NCBI GenBank assembly: GCA_007026445.1
Contig: VDMD01000060.1
Span: 62,001-126,000 of the forward strand
Source: Schizophyllum amplum
Taxonomy: Eukaryota > Basidiomycota > Agaricomycetes > Agaricales > Schizophyllaceae
Reading direction: 5' to 3'
DNA: 64,000 nt
Every line of letters begins with the position of its first letter. Positions within the stretch are counted from its first letter, which is position 1. A program made the translations under genes and the position numbers. Positions 20,794 to 32,800 of this stretch are shown piece by piece. The notes under the pieces are model-generated. The model saw only the letters and a program-made list of their open reading frames with translations, was not told the DNA's origin and searched no databases.

Positions 20794-21255
20794 TCAACCT
20801 CCCTCCAGCCTCCCGCCACCGTGGCGACCAACAGCTCTCACCGTCGCGCTCCACCCAGGGTAGTGTGAGCGTTTGGTCTTCAGGATAGTGAAGCTGTGTC
20901 GCACAGAGAGGGAGATGGAGCCTGTATAGGTAGAGCAGCTTATCTCGCAGTTTTTCTCCTCAGGTTGCTCAAATGAAACATCCTCCTTGGACTGGCATGC
21001 GACCATCAGTTGTACGAGACCATCGTGAGATCTGAAGACCTCGGACGGAAAGGGAGCGGATCGCGACGGCTCGTGCTGAGCGGACCATGGGGGCGCCCAG
21101 GGGGCGCCGTTGTGGAAGTCGCGCACGCCATTCGGTGCGTCGAAGACTAGAACAGGCCATTTGCGTCCTCGGCGTACAAGCCACTGGCTCTGATCAGCGG
21201 CCATGCGCGCGAGCAACTTCAATACAGGCCCGCGACGCGCGTCCGACGATTTCAT
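20794..21255 (-). CDS. Hypothetical protein, weakly supported
   Basis: An ATG-initiated frame of 153 residues with reasonably balanced composition, for example WPVLVFDAPNGVRDFHNG and LVQLMVACQSKEDVSF. There is no recognisable domain, no paralogue in the window and no clear TATA box, so it could be chance or a gene fragment. Confidence 0.3.
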   Translation of the reverse strand: MKSSDARRGPVLKLLARMAADQSQWLVRRGRKWPVLVFDAPNGVRDFHNGAPWAPPWSAQHEPSRSAPFPSEVFRSHDGLVQLMVACQSKEDVSFEQPEEKNCEISCSTYTGSISLSVRHSFTILKTKRSHYPGWSATVRAVGRHGGGRLEGG

Positions 21256-21810
21256 GTCCTAAAACGGCCCTGGCCTTGTTCACTGCCCTGTCTCCCTCGG
21301 ATGGCCCTGACGCTTTTAGGCAGCCCATCACACAGCTGCGGCCTGCCTGTTATCCGACGCCCCTGACGGGACAGCGCATCACAAGCTCATACGTCGCCAT
21401 CAGCCGTGCTATGTCACTATGTGGGCGGCGCCATTCGACGTGCAGGTGTCTATATTTGGGCGCCCCTTCGCGCGTCCGGACAGGTTTGCTTGCTGGGCCT
21501 CTCCAGGCCTTTAAACCATATTGTACTAGGTGAGCAGAGGCGCGCGGCTGAGAGGTGCGCATCCTCATCTGACGGACAGCCACAGCTCACGACGATCCTC
21601 GCGCTAGAAGCGTCCGCCTCCCGTATCCACTCTGAGAGTGATTGCGTGTTACCGAATCACGGGCGGTGGCCCATATCTGATTCGTCGTGCGCCGTCCGGG
21701 CGGGCAACGCCCGCACATCGCGCATACGCCCGCAAGGCAAGCATTGTTGCATCCATTTGGGCCTGTTCCACCTCTCGTGTCGGCCGCCACTGTGCTTAGG
21801 AGCTGTGGCG

Positions 21811-21822
21811 CCAATATAAGTA
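21811..21822 (+). promoter_or_regulatory. TATA box of the GH71 gene
   Basis: CCAATATAAGTA, about 155 nt upstream of the ATG at 21971. Confidence 0.45.
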
Positions 21823-21970
21823 TGGCTGTCCTGCCTACCTGTCTATCATTCCTGTTCCCCCTCCGGTGTCGCGCTTCGTTTTCTCTTCCGCGCACCTCCT
21901 CCCATCCGCATAAAGGCGGCCCCCTTCCTTTCCTTCTTAACCCCCAACGATCATTTTATCTATCTAAGTT

Positions 21971-23949
21971 ATGCGGCTCTCAGCGATTCTCTCGGGCCTC
22001 GCGCTCCTGGCGGCGGCTTTTGCGGCCCCGACACCCACTACGAACTCTACCGATCTCGTCGAGCGCGCGGAGGCGGGCGACAAGCTTGTCTTCTGCCACT
22101 TCATGGTGCGTTCGCAGCTCATGTCGCATGTTCGCCCAGCTGATTCGCTGTTAGATCGGTGTTGTGTCCAACCGTCAGAGCTCGTACGACTACGACTCGG
22201 ACATGCAGCGCGCCAGGGACATCGGCATCGATGCCTTCGCCCTCAACATCGGCACGGACGACTACACCGACATTCAGCTTGGCTACGCATACGACTCCGC
22301 GGCACGCAACGGCATGAAGGTCTTCATCTCCTTCGACTTCAACTGGTACCACACCGACCAGGCATCGGTCGTCGGCGCGAAGATCGCGCAGTACGCGGGC
22401 AGGGACGGGCAGTTGAAGATTGGCAATGCGGTGAGTATCTTATCCCCTGTACCGAGCGCCTTCATCTGTCGCAATGGCGCGAGAGTGGACGCGTTCCGAT
22501 GTACGCGGATGCGCGTCTGGGCGCTTCACTGTGTGGTTCTGCGCGTGATGTAACCGTTGCTGATGCTTGCCAGGTGTTTGCGTCCTCTTTCGCCGGTGAC
22601 GGTGTCGACAGCCAGGCCATTCGCAACGCTGCCGGTATGGAGGTCTTCTGGGCGCCCAACTTCCGCGCAGACACCAACGTCGGTGCCGTCGATGGTCTGC
22701 TCAACTGGATCGCCTGGCCCAACAACGGTGCTAACAAGGCGCCGTCGGGTGGCAACTCCATCAGCGTTGCGTCTGGTGACGCGGCGTACAGGAATGCTCT
22801 GGGTGGCAAGCCGCTTATCGCTCGTACGTGTATCTGCTCTTATTCCAGGACCCTCGCTGATCCATGTTTCATGCAGCGCTTTCTCCGTAAGTCTTCATTG
22901 TTATTGACTGTCATGCTCAACTGAGATGAACGCGACTTTAGGTGGTTCTTCGTAAGTCTGTTTCTCTACTGCCTGAGAGCGCACTGACCTTTTCCGCAGA
23001 CGCATTTCGGTCCCGAGGTCAGCTACAGCAAGAACTGGGTCTTCCCCAGTATGTCGACCTTGCCTCAATTCTGATGCAATACTGATACGCTTACAGGCGA
23101 CATGTTGATCTACCGTCGCTGGATGGACATCCTCGCCACTCAGCCGCAATTCGTGGAGATGATCACCTGGAACGACTACGGCGAGAGCCACTACATGGGC
23201 CCGCTTTCCTCCAGCCACACCGACGATGGTGGCTCGAAGTGGGCGAACGACATGTAAGCCTGCCCCTTATCGCATCTCCCCCTCACACTCACAAGCCCCT
23301 CAGGCCTCACACCGGCTGGCTCGAGCTCTCCAAGCCCTTCATCGCCGCGCTCAAGGCCGGGAAGACCGACGTGACCGAGTTCATCACTGAGGACCAGCTC
23401 ATCTACTGGTACCGCACCGCGCCCAAGGCCCTCAACTGCGACTCGACCGACACCACCATGCAGCCCGCCGACAACTCCTCTGGCAACTACTTTGAGGGCC
23501 GCCCCGACGGCTGGGACACCATGACCGACGAGGTCTTCGTCGTCGCACTGCTCACCCAGCCCGGAACCGCCGGTGTCAACACTGGAGGCACTGTGCACTA
23601 CTTCGACGCCCCCGCGGGCGCGAGCGCCTTCTCCGTGCCCTTCAACACCGGCCCGCAGAGCTTCATCCTCCTCCGGAACGACACGCCGGTCCTGCGCGCG
23701 ACGTCCCTGAAGGAGATCAAGAACGAGTGCTCGTGCGGCATCTACAACTTCAACGCGTACGTTGGCACGGTGCCCGAGGGCCCCTCGGACGTGTTGGATG
23801 CGACGGGTCTGTCGAACTTCGCGACCGGTCTCCATGTGCAGTGCCCCGCGCAGTCCACGCTGGGCATCACGCCGCCTGCGGAGGCGGCCATCACGGTGAC
23901 TCTGGCAGCTGGAACCCCCGCTCCTACGTCGCCGGCCGTCCGGCGGTAA
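21971..23949 (+). CDS. Secreted glycoside hydrolase family 71 alpha-1,3-glucanase
   Basis: Eight exons: 21971–22105, 22155–22430, 22574–22823, 22877–22886, 22942–22951, 23000–23048, 23097–23253 and 23304–23949. They total 511 codons in one consistent frame, a 510-residue protein. Residues 1–19 are a signal peptide (MRLSAILSG… ending in AFAA). GH71 landmarks follow: HFMIGVVSNR, ALNIGTDDYT, MKVFISFDFNWY, VFWAPNF, PLSPWFFTHFG and MITWNDYGESHY; acidic residues in GTDDYT and WNDYGES are candidate catalytic positions. GH71 enzymes cleave alpha-1,3-glucan (mutan, pseudonigeran) of fungal walls, in wall remodelling or mycoparasitism. Exons 4 and 5 are only 10 nt each, yet together encode the conserved PLSPWFF motif, so both must be spliced in. 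No carbohydrate-binding module or anchor is visible. Confidence 0.92.
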
Positions 23950-24540
23950 GTGTGCGGAGGCGTGCCATGATATAACTTATTGGGTGTTTATTTGCTGCGT
24001 GCGCCATAGCGCGCGTCGCCTGGAAGCAACACCAGCTATTTATTTGGGGATCTACGTGGTATTCACATTGTTGTATCACTTATACTCTGTTGTATTACTA
24101 CTACCGATTTGGGGGTTTGGGATGCAATACTTATCACACGCTTTTGCGCTGGGCAATCATGGAACGAGGGATATCATTTTCTTGCAGAGGCGCTTTGAGT
24201 AGTACTCGAGCTGTAGCTCCGCATCAACATCTAGGCCTGAGGAGTAAGTAGCCGCTCTCGGACGACCGTCATCATCTCAGGTTCAAGTTGAGTTCAGAGT
24301 TGAGGTTCTGACATCGGCATGACCTACATCGGCATCACCTGCACATGACCTAACGCCACATGGTCCACCCGGAAGTGATCGCCGTTTGTCCTTCCCGGCC
24401 ACCATGGAGGCATGGACCATGCGCGCGCCACTACGTTCCTGCTGCTTTACTCTTCTCAGACCAACGAGTGCCACTCCTCTTTTGAACACATCTTTCTCTG
24501 TCTCTTCAGTGGCCTGAGGTCCCAAGTACGTGGCAGATGG

Positions 24541-24550
24541 CTATATATCT
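24541..24550 (+). promoter_or_regulatory. TATA box of the MYND gene
   Basis: CTATATATCT, about 75 nt before the ATG at 24622. Confidence 0.45.
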
Positions 24551-24621
24551 ACCGTGTATACTGATCAGTCCTACCTTTGTACTCCAGCGGCGTCGAGCAC
24601 GACCATTGGCAACGACTAAAG

Positions 24622-26685
24622 ATGTCCGACAGAACGAGGCGGGGCCATACGATTCTGTCATCGAGAGTCACGTCCAGCAAGGAGACCGATGTTCTGCGAT
24701 CGAAGCTTCTTCACGTGTTCAATGGCCTCCCCGTTCCCCTGCGCAAACGCTCGTGTCTCGAAATTAAGGCTATCCTCGATAGAGGGCGAGCCTTTCCGCT
24801 CCTAACTCAAGAATACTCTCTCTCCTCCCTCGACGAATCCGATAGACAACTCGGAGGGCCCTTCGTCAAAGCGGTCACAAACGAGTTGCACGCTCTCACG
24901 CTCCTGTACGACGTGTGCGAGTATAAAGAGTACCACCCCCTCGCTAGTTACTCTCCGGTCTCGCTTGAAGATATATTCCGCTGGCTCGACTTCCTCCATC
25001 CCATGAACGGCCGACTTCTTCCTACGCCGACGACATCTGACTACATCGAGATCCTCGTGAAGGTGGAACTCCTTCTGGAATATCTCTTTCGCTCGCCGAA
25101 TGATGTGCTTGTCGACTACTTGTGCGACAATACGCACAGCATGCGCATGATCATTGACCTGTGGCTACACTACCATTGTTACGTCAGCCCCAAAAGTCGC
25201 TACGCGCAGGTTCTAGCCTTTGGACTCAGTCGTGCAGCCTCACTCCTCCACCAAGACCTTGGACGCGTCACGGGCGGCCAGGAAGTCTTCGCAGAACAAC
25301 TATTGGCGCTGGAGGCGCACAGTCGTCGTCGAGTTCTACGCTGTCTCGCTATGCACTCGCGTTTCCTCCAGCAGCTTCGAAACCTTGAGTTTCGCTATGA
25401 GAAGATCTGGAAAATGTACTTCGTGTTCGTCTCTGACGTGCTCCACCTCACCAAGTTCCACGCGGTAATCGCGCCCAAAGCATTCGTCGACGCGTTCAAC
25501 TCGGGGTTGCTGCACATAACGCGGTTTCCAGAGAAGCAAGGGATGAATGACGGTGCGAGCATCGCATTCGGTGCGCTACGTTCGCTTTTCCACGTCATCA
25601 ATCTTCGTCGCCTCATCGCAAGGGGAATGTTCCCGGTGCTGGTCAAGTGCGAGCGCACGTGGTCCAGAGGTTTGACCTTGGAAGGGCATGGCTGCGATAT
25701 GACCTTCGGGGATCAGTTGTCGTTTCGTCTCGTAGCGGTGAGCGTTCTGCGTGCCTTCCATGCTCGCCACAGCGATCTGCTGCAGCCTGTAGTCCGCGAC
25801 ACATTCATCGAGGATCGATTCAAGGGATTGCTGGGTGTCTATAGGACTATATGGCCGCAATATCTGCACCTACGCGAGACTCAGTCGTGGAAATGGAACA
25901 TACCTTGCGCTAATCGATCAGAGGTGCGCTTAAAGTCAGATTTTCTGCACGATGATCTGACTTGATGTTTTTTCAGTCTGCCCAGCATGAGCCCAACGTT
26001 CGCGCGTGCGCTCAGTGTGGGCGCGTGTTCTATTGCTCAAAGCGTTGTCAGCGTGAGCACTGGCGGGAGAAACATCGTGAGGAATGCACGCGATCCTACG
26101 GTATATGGGGCTACCGAGGTACGTGAAGAATTTCATGAGCTTGGACATAGCCGCGCGGAACGCATTCGTCGTACTTCTATCACTAAATGGGGATCTCTGA
26201 CTCCACGTCCAGGTCAACTTACGCTCGAAGACGCCGTATTTTGTATTATGTTGGCCCAGTACTCCTTGAGGCGCGACCGCAACCAGATCAAGCAGGAGTT
26301 AACCGAACGGATGTCAGAATGGAAGGCAGAGTCATCGAGCGAGTGAGTGATCTTGACAGTTTTGTAGAACTTGGTCTGACGCTCCTACAGCGAGGACTCC
26401 CTATCATCTGATGACAACGACACAACCATGCAGCCGGGTCTTGTTGTCGAAGTGGATATCAGCAGCGGGGTGAATCCTATTACCGGAACATTTCCTTGGC
26501 GAGTTTGCACCAGTGCTAAGAGACCGGTCGCTAGAGGCTGGTATGATGGAGGCATTGGAGCTGAAGGGTCAAGCGGTAATCTAGCCTTTCGGCTGGTGTC
26601 GACGAGCGTCTCGATCGTTGTTGCGGACGTGCGCTCTTCGCAGTTTCTCCCCTTTATGTTTGATTGGATAATCAGGGACATATAG
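24622..26685 (+). CDS. MYND-type zinc-finger protein
   Basis: Four exons: 24622–25923, 25977–26118, 26213–26342 and 26391–26685, giving 622 residues with consistent phases. The first 434 residues form an alpha-helical region without a named domain. Exon 2 encodes a MYND finger: CAQCGRVFYCSKRCQREHW, then H and C in KHREEC, and a GIWGYRG motif. The C-terminal part begins QLTLEDAVFCIMLAQYS and ends with a VEVDIS…FMFDWIIRDI segment after an acidic SSDDND stretch. MYND fingers usually mediate protein–protein contacts. This architecture (long helical N-terminus, MYND near residue 445) is common and multiplied in Agaricomycetes; a specific role cannot be given. The chosen ATG at 24622 (MSDRTRRG) is the first in frame. 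Confidence 0.85.
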
Positions 26686-27016
26686 CTATCATGTGCTGTA
26701 CATCCAATCGATATCTACGCGAGACAATAATCATCCTAGATTTGTTTCCCAGTCACCTACGTCTCACAAGACAAAGGGCCGAGGAGAATACAAATCGAAC
26801 ATAACGTCACGCGCAATTCGTCGGCGGTTGCCGGCAGGTCATGTGCATCGGCAGACGCGTCGCGCGACGACGCGAATCGCGAGATCGTCCTTTGTGGTGG
26901 AGTCGTTCGCTTCTTCCATTTCGCTTTCTTCTTCGCCTCTCCTCGAGACTACTGTAGTCGTTATTTTTGACGACAACATATCAGACTCGCTTCATATTAC
27001 GAATTGCCTTCGTACG

Positions 27017-28024
27017 ATGGCCGATTCCAACGCCGGTAGTGGTACCTCAGTGGGTGTTGCCCCGCCGCCTGACCGTCAGTCACCCAGATGTGAGGATAGC
27101 GCCGACCAATAGCCTGTCATATTTTACTGATGTATCTCTTAGTCCGCTTCGCCGAGAGCGATCCTGATGTCGTCGTCTTTCGCTCTGCCGATGGCGCGCT
27201 CTTCAACATTCACCGCCAAAACCTGAAGTCAACCTCGGATGGGCCCTTTGCGGAAGGCTTCGAAGCTGTATCCGGCGAGATCGTACAGCTCACGGAGAGT
27301 GAAGAGACGCTGGATGTTCTGTTCACCTTTGTGTACCCCGGAGTGCACCCCATCCTATCGGACCTGGCCTTTGACGAGCTGGCCCTTCTGGCGGAGGCTG
27401 CCGAGAAATATCAGGTTGCGCCGGCTGTCAGTGTCTGCCGTATGCGAATGATGTATGTTCTCTTCTGCTCCGGCCGCTGAACGACGCGCTGACTTCGACA
27501 CGAGTATGATTCACAAAGAGCATCCTCTCGGCGTCCTTCGCTACGCCGACAAGCATGGGTATGCTGATTTGATGGACTTGGCTGCGCCATACACCTTGGC
27601 TTCGAGCGTCAGACAAATGCGCAGGATGCTGTCCTTGCCGACGCAGGCTGCTTGGGTGAGTTTTGTTGCTAGGCTTGGCATGTGGTCTATGGTATCTTAT
27701 TTATGACAGGCCGACTTCAAGGAGACATGGGCTACGACTGGATGGCCCATGACGGCTGATATTATAGCAGATGTACATTCCCCGAGATACTGTTCGATCC
27801 AACCCATCGTTGAACAGATTGTCGAGACGCGCATCAAAAGATGTGTAACATCGGGCTTTCTCGACGTAGACCGCATATTCGAAGGACTGGCGGATATGTC
27901 GACACAATGCGAGGGGAGGCGCGCTGGCTGTGCGAGTCGACTTGATGCGTGGAAAAGAGCATTGAAGGAGAAGGTTGCTGCTATACCACCGCTGTCGGGA
28001 TTCATGTCCGTTGCCGATGCATGA
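27017..28024 (+). CDS. BTB/POZ domain protein
   Basis: Four exons: 27017–27089, 27143–27452, 27505–27655 and 27710–28024, totalling 283 codons in frame (282 residues). The BTB domain covers about residues 25–125: DPDVVVFRSADGALFNIHRQNLK, IVQLTESEETLDVLFTFVYPGVHP, FDELALLAEAAEKYQV. Behind it comes the HPLGVLRYADKHGYADLMDLAA helix typical of the large basidiomycete BTB family, then a 100-residue C-terminal region with a conserved CGR-like Cys cluster (CEGRRAGC). BTB proteins form dimers and often act as adaptors for Cullin-3 ligases; the partner is unknown. It lies 330 nt downstream of the MYND gene in the same orientation. Confidence 0.88.
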
Positions 28025-28249
28025 GCTTCGCCATCTATCCTACTACCTACTATCGACTACGATGGACAATTTTGTAGGTAGAAACGTACATAGTACCTGC
28101 ACGGGATTAGGGTCCCCCTTCTATGCAGTCAATCCCTCTGTAAGGTTGCAAAACGTTCAGTAATTCCGCCCGCAGACCACTGAGCGTCCGAGCATAGCGA
28201 TGCAAACAAAATGACCCATTTGCGTACGTGTCATCATTTCCAGCGCTTC

Positions 28250-28886
28250 CTATTCCTCGTCGTCCATAAAGTCGTACGGCACATTCATAAGCTGTGACGA
28301 AAACACATCACCGACGTGGTAGATAATTCGGACGAAGGGCCTCAGCGGCTTCAAGGCTAGGACGTCGCTCGACTCCGCCGTATCATCCCCAGCGGCCCCA
28401 GTGTTACCATCTTCGTCGATTGCGCTCAGGCCCTGCGGCTCATCCATTTCCGTCGACCAAGAAAAATCATCGGCTGACGAGGCTTCGCAGACGTCGACTT
28501 CGATCGTCGGTATGTAGGCTGCCCATAGGGGCGAGTTTGGATGCTTGCGCGCTTTCCATTTCGTTATGATGTCGGCTTCAATATCGATGCGGTGTCGCTC
28601 GATGACTCTTTTCGCCGTGTCGACGAAAAAGAGGACGTCGAGGGCGGTTAGGGCGCCTAAATCGGAAGAGGTCAGTTTGAGGCTGAAGGTGACGCAGATC
28701 GAGCGACGGGCGCGTAGTTGAAGAGCGGGATGTCACTCTGCTGAGGCTAACATTGACTGTGCACGTACCCTCAAGTCCCCATATGCCGTCGTCATACTCG
28801 CAATCGAGATAATGCTCCTGTCTCCAATGCTCGCGCTGACAATCCACCGAGCAATAGAAGTAGCTATCGATCCGCGAAAAAGACAT
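28250..28886 (-). pseudogene. 5'-truncated MYND paralogue
   Basis: Two exons, 28886–28769 and 28656–28250, join in phase to an open 174-codon frame from ATG 28886. The product starts inside a MYND finger: FYCSVDCQREHWRQEHYLDC, then GIWGLEG and a tail beginning ALTALDVLFF. The first zinc ligand pair (C-x2-C) and the whole N-terminal part seen in the gene at 24622–26685 are missing. No matching exon is visible upstream within 400 nt. The half finger could not bind zinc as a MYND domain does. It may be a truncated duplicate still under some constraint, because frame and splice sites are intact. Confidence 0.6.
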
Positions 28887-29567
28887 TTCGAAGACAATCA
28901 GCGCCCGCGTCACATCACGTGATGCTCACTCCGAGCTTCCTCCGAGACCCTCGACCGCCGGTCGCCCGCCGCAAGGAACCCGGAGCCGGACAGACGGAAG
29001 GGGGAAACGACGGGAATTAAACACGTCGCACGAAATCTAAATAGGCAATGCACAGAGTCGCGGACCGTGGTCCGGCGGCGCGGGGAAGGGCGAGAGGGAC
29101 GATGAAGCGAGAGGGCGGCGAGAGCAAGAGAGGAGCAAAAAGCGAAGCCTCCCAACCCCAACCTCAACCCAACCCAACCCAACGCAGCATGACGACGGAG
29201 CAGTGAAAAGAGACGCCCAGATCCAGATTGAATACGATGAAAAGCAAAGAAAATGGGAGGTCGGAGAAGAAGAGAAAGCGGCAGGGATCTCTCACCGGCC
29301 GTGCAGACGTGGGACCTCTGCTGGTGCAGCCCCGTCTGGCGGGAGCGCCAGCGTCCCGAGGGCTGGCATATGAGGCGAACGAGAGTGAGGAGAGAGCTTG
29401 GTAAAGAGGAGAGGAGCGCTAGCAGGAAAGAACTGCTTGCACTTTTGACGTCCCACCCTCCCCCAATATATATACCCTCCCGTGCCCAGTATATATGACG
29501 AGCATTGAATATGGAATAAGAACAAGTGCCGTACTCTGGACGAAATAGTGGTGGGTGGAGCAGTGGG

Positions 29568-29880
29568 AGCCGATCTAGGCGCCGCAGGGAGGTTGCAGCT
29601 AATCGCAGCGCGCATATGCATGGAGGGTCCAAAGCCGCTCCAACTCAGCGTCTTTCCGAGCATGCTTTCTCACCGTTCCTGGATCCTCACCCGCCTAGCG
29701 CGCGCGCACACCCTGAACATACGATCAAGTGCCGTTAGTGCTGGGCAAAGGGCGAAGGGTAGTGCGTGCTGGTGACCAATCTAGGCGCCGAGCGCAAGGG
29801 CCGCGAAGCCGCTCCAACTCAGTGTCTTTCTGAGCATGCTTTCTCACCGTTCCTGTATTCTCACCCGCCTAGCGCGCATC
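29568..29880 (+). repeat. Direct duplication, about 70–135 bp units
   Basis: The block at 29568–29705 recurs at 29774–29880. Both begin with a CTAGGCGCCG motif and share AAGCCGCTCCAACTCAG, GAGCATGCTTTCTCACCGTT and CTCACCCGCCTAGCGCGC. The second copy lacks about 32 bp near its start. Confidence 0.7.
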
Positions 29881-32800
29881 AAGCATCCTGGATACACGGT
29901 AAAAAGACATTCAGAAGACGTTTGGAAGACAGTTTCAGCGTGTCAGCTGCACACAAGTTGGACAAAGAGTTGGATGTTCGCCTCCAGCAATCCCGGAAGG
30001 GCGGTCATGATACTTTTGGCCTTTCCAGCGCCCAACACTCAGCCTCTACTCGCTACTTCTTATTTCTGGATGCCATTACCTCATCTCGTATCTCAAGGTC
30101 AATCGGTCATGAATTGGTTGAACTCAGCGAGTGAACTGAATTGAACAGACTATAACATTCACTCCACCCGATGCGGCCCTTATGCTGTCGTCTCATGATA
30201 CCTCTCCTGAAGCCGAGTGAAGCCGAGTCTCCTTGAAGGACTTTTCTGTCAGATCAGAGCGCCTGCCGATATACGAGAGGAAGCATCCTTCATTGTCGAA
30301 CTACGATGTGGAACTTCAGCCTGCTGCACGACCACGAGTAATAGAGCGAAGCGGCCATGATTAGTAGAGAAGCATCATACTCATCATCTGTTCGCTGATA
30401 GGTAGTCAATCATAGGTACCGGGCAGAAGATAGTAGCACTCTCACATACTCAGTCTTGTCCCCCGTTCGCAGCGCACACGACTACTGTTAGGTATGGTGC
30501 ACAGACGCCGAAAGAATCGGCTGTGAAAGGCAGATGTGGGTAGAGACAAATCGTGTCGAAGACGCGCCCAAGATGCGCCAGAAGATCATGCACTCACCAG
30601 ATCTTCTCAGCAGGGAGCGTGCGGAAGAGGTCGGTGATGCGCCTATCATCCATGATCTCGGTGCCACTTCGACAAGATGACGGTCCAGGCGGCAAAGCTA
30701 TGTGTCAATATGCCAAAGCGGCAAGGCGGCCGGCAAGTTGTCGTGACTCGTGAGCAGCACGCTGATGATGACAACGATGCGAACGAGTTGGTCGAGACCT
30801 CGTAGCACGCGTACGCGGTGTACCGGTACAAGCCGTATCACTGGCACACGTCAATGACTTGTCGGTATCGCAGAAGGAAGTGAGTTGTGATAATGTTCGT
30901 ACATATATCTGGAAGACGGTCGTCCAATTTCAGGCTACCACCGTAGAGCGACCGCTGCAGATCGTACGTCATAAAGACAGCCTTTAGCGGGCTGCTGCCG
31001 CGAGCCAGGTAAAGCAGATGTGGCCTACGCGGCGCGCGTCGTGGTTTCGATCTGGAGACCTATTCGCGTCAGTGGTCAGGGCAGATGAAGTAGCCTGAGG
31101 ATGCCAAGTTGCCGGTTAGCTGCTGTATGCTCTGGAGGACCAGTCAAATGGCGCGTATGGTAGGCTACACCTTGATATTTCAAGGACTTTACCTATGACG
31201 ATAGCCACGGGACTCAGTGCGTCGAAATCTCTTCCCGCGAGTAGAAGGAGGGGAGACGCTCAAGACGTGTGGCAGTCCCGCCTGTTCCATCGTCGTCAAT
31301 GTTGAGGCTGACCAGTCCAGGGAAGAGCATCATCATACTTACCGGTCACCAAGCAGTTGCCATCCGTGTAGCAAACCTATCGAGACGGAAGTTCAGAGCC
31401 CAATTTATCACACTCAATATACTCACCGTCACCATCCCGTTGAGACCACCAGGGAGCCCGCTTCTTGTTGGCCGCGAAGACGCCGCAGAAGGACATGGAT
31501 GCACGTGGCCTTCCGTGCGCGCAACAGTGGGTGCTACTAGTTCTTTTGGTGGCGACATTGCTGGTCGTAAGCTATGATGAGCATGGGAGGAACGGTCGAG
31601 TGAGGGTGCTTACTTGCAAGATTCCCCACCAATTACGCGCATTCCTCCGGCGTTTTCTTCGAATACAAACTTTGACCGCACGCAAGGCAGGGCTTATTGA
31701 TAATTAGGGTATACTGTCGATTATCCACAAGCTAGTTACTGACCTCGAATCGTGGAAGGTCAACCCATTGCCGTCATTGCGTCACAAGTCTGGTGGACGC
31801 TCATGACGCTAGCGAGACGTCGGTGTGCGGCCTCGAGAGGTCGACGTTCAGTGCGCGTCCCCACCAACCCGCTTGATGTCGGTCGACTTCGCCACTCTCA
31901 CGCTTCTAGGTCGCTCGGCCCCGCACGCCTAGTCGTAGGCGCTAGTCAGCCCTATCGTGCTCCTAGCCGTTCCCGTGCTTTGGCTTGCCACCACTCTCGT
32001 TGCCGCCAATCGTCTCGCGCTCCTCATTGTTGTTAGGTCACTCCTGAGCTCATCCATCGCCGTAGTCTTCCCCGCTCGACACACAGACGTTCTCGCTCTC
32101 ACTCGTCATCGCTCCCGCACCTCAGCTCGCCGCCTCATTCTTCGCTTTTGATGCTCCTGGGGTCCTCTCCTCACCACTGCTAACCCTTTCCGGTCGGCCT
32201 CACGGTCGCGGTGTCCGCCCGCTTTCACCCGTCACCACCTTCACTCCTGCGCTCCAGCATTCAACCAAGGGAGCTACACGCGGCGGAGGCAAAAGCACGG
32301 CACACTCGCAGAATTGCGCAGGCGGTGGCACACCGCGTAGCACATCAGCTGACTGCCAACCAATGTAGTGGTGCATGCTAGGCGAGACGTGTCAGCCATG
32401 CCCTCTAGCGAGTGAAGGAGCCCCGAGGTCGATGTAAGCGTTGACGGTAGTAGAGAATGTCGACGGCATCGTTGTTGGCTCAAGCCTTGATCAGCCGTGC
32501 TTCGTCTCGGCCGCGATCTGTCTCCCTTGAGGGCGCTGATGTGCACTGAGTCGGAGCTGCACTCAGGAGCACTTCGACGATGGTGTACTCGAGATGGGTG
32601 TGCGTGCCTAGGTAGAGCGCTGTAAGGTCTTCAGGCGGAGAAGTATTCTTCCCTCCTCCCCGTGCGCCCTAATCGCATGGGTAGTGTGTATGAGGAAGGC
32701 CCAAGGGAGGGGGGCTGCGGGAGCGACAACGTAGTGGGCAACGTGCGAGGACGACGCTGGAAACGACAATCGAAGCAAACAGTACAGTGAACAATTGGCG

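Noticed and set aside
29253..29632. Overlapping frames on both strands near TATATATATACCC at 29465–29480.
   Set aside because: No signal peptide, domain or splice structure supports them; the TATA run alone is not evidence.
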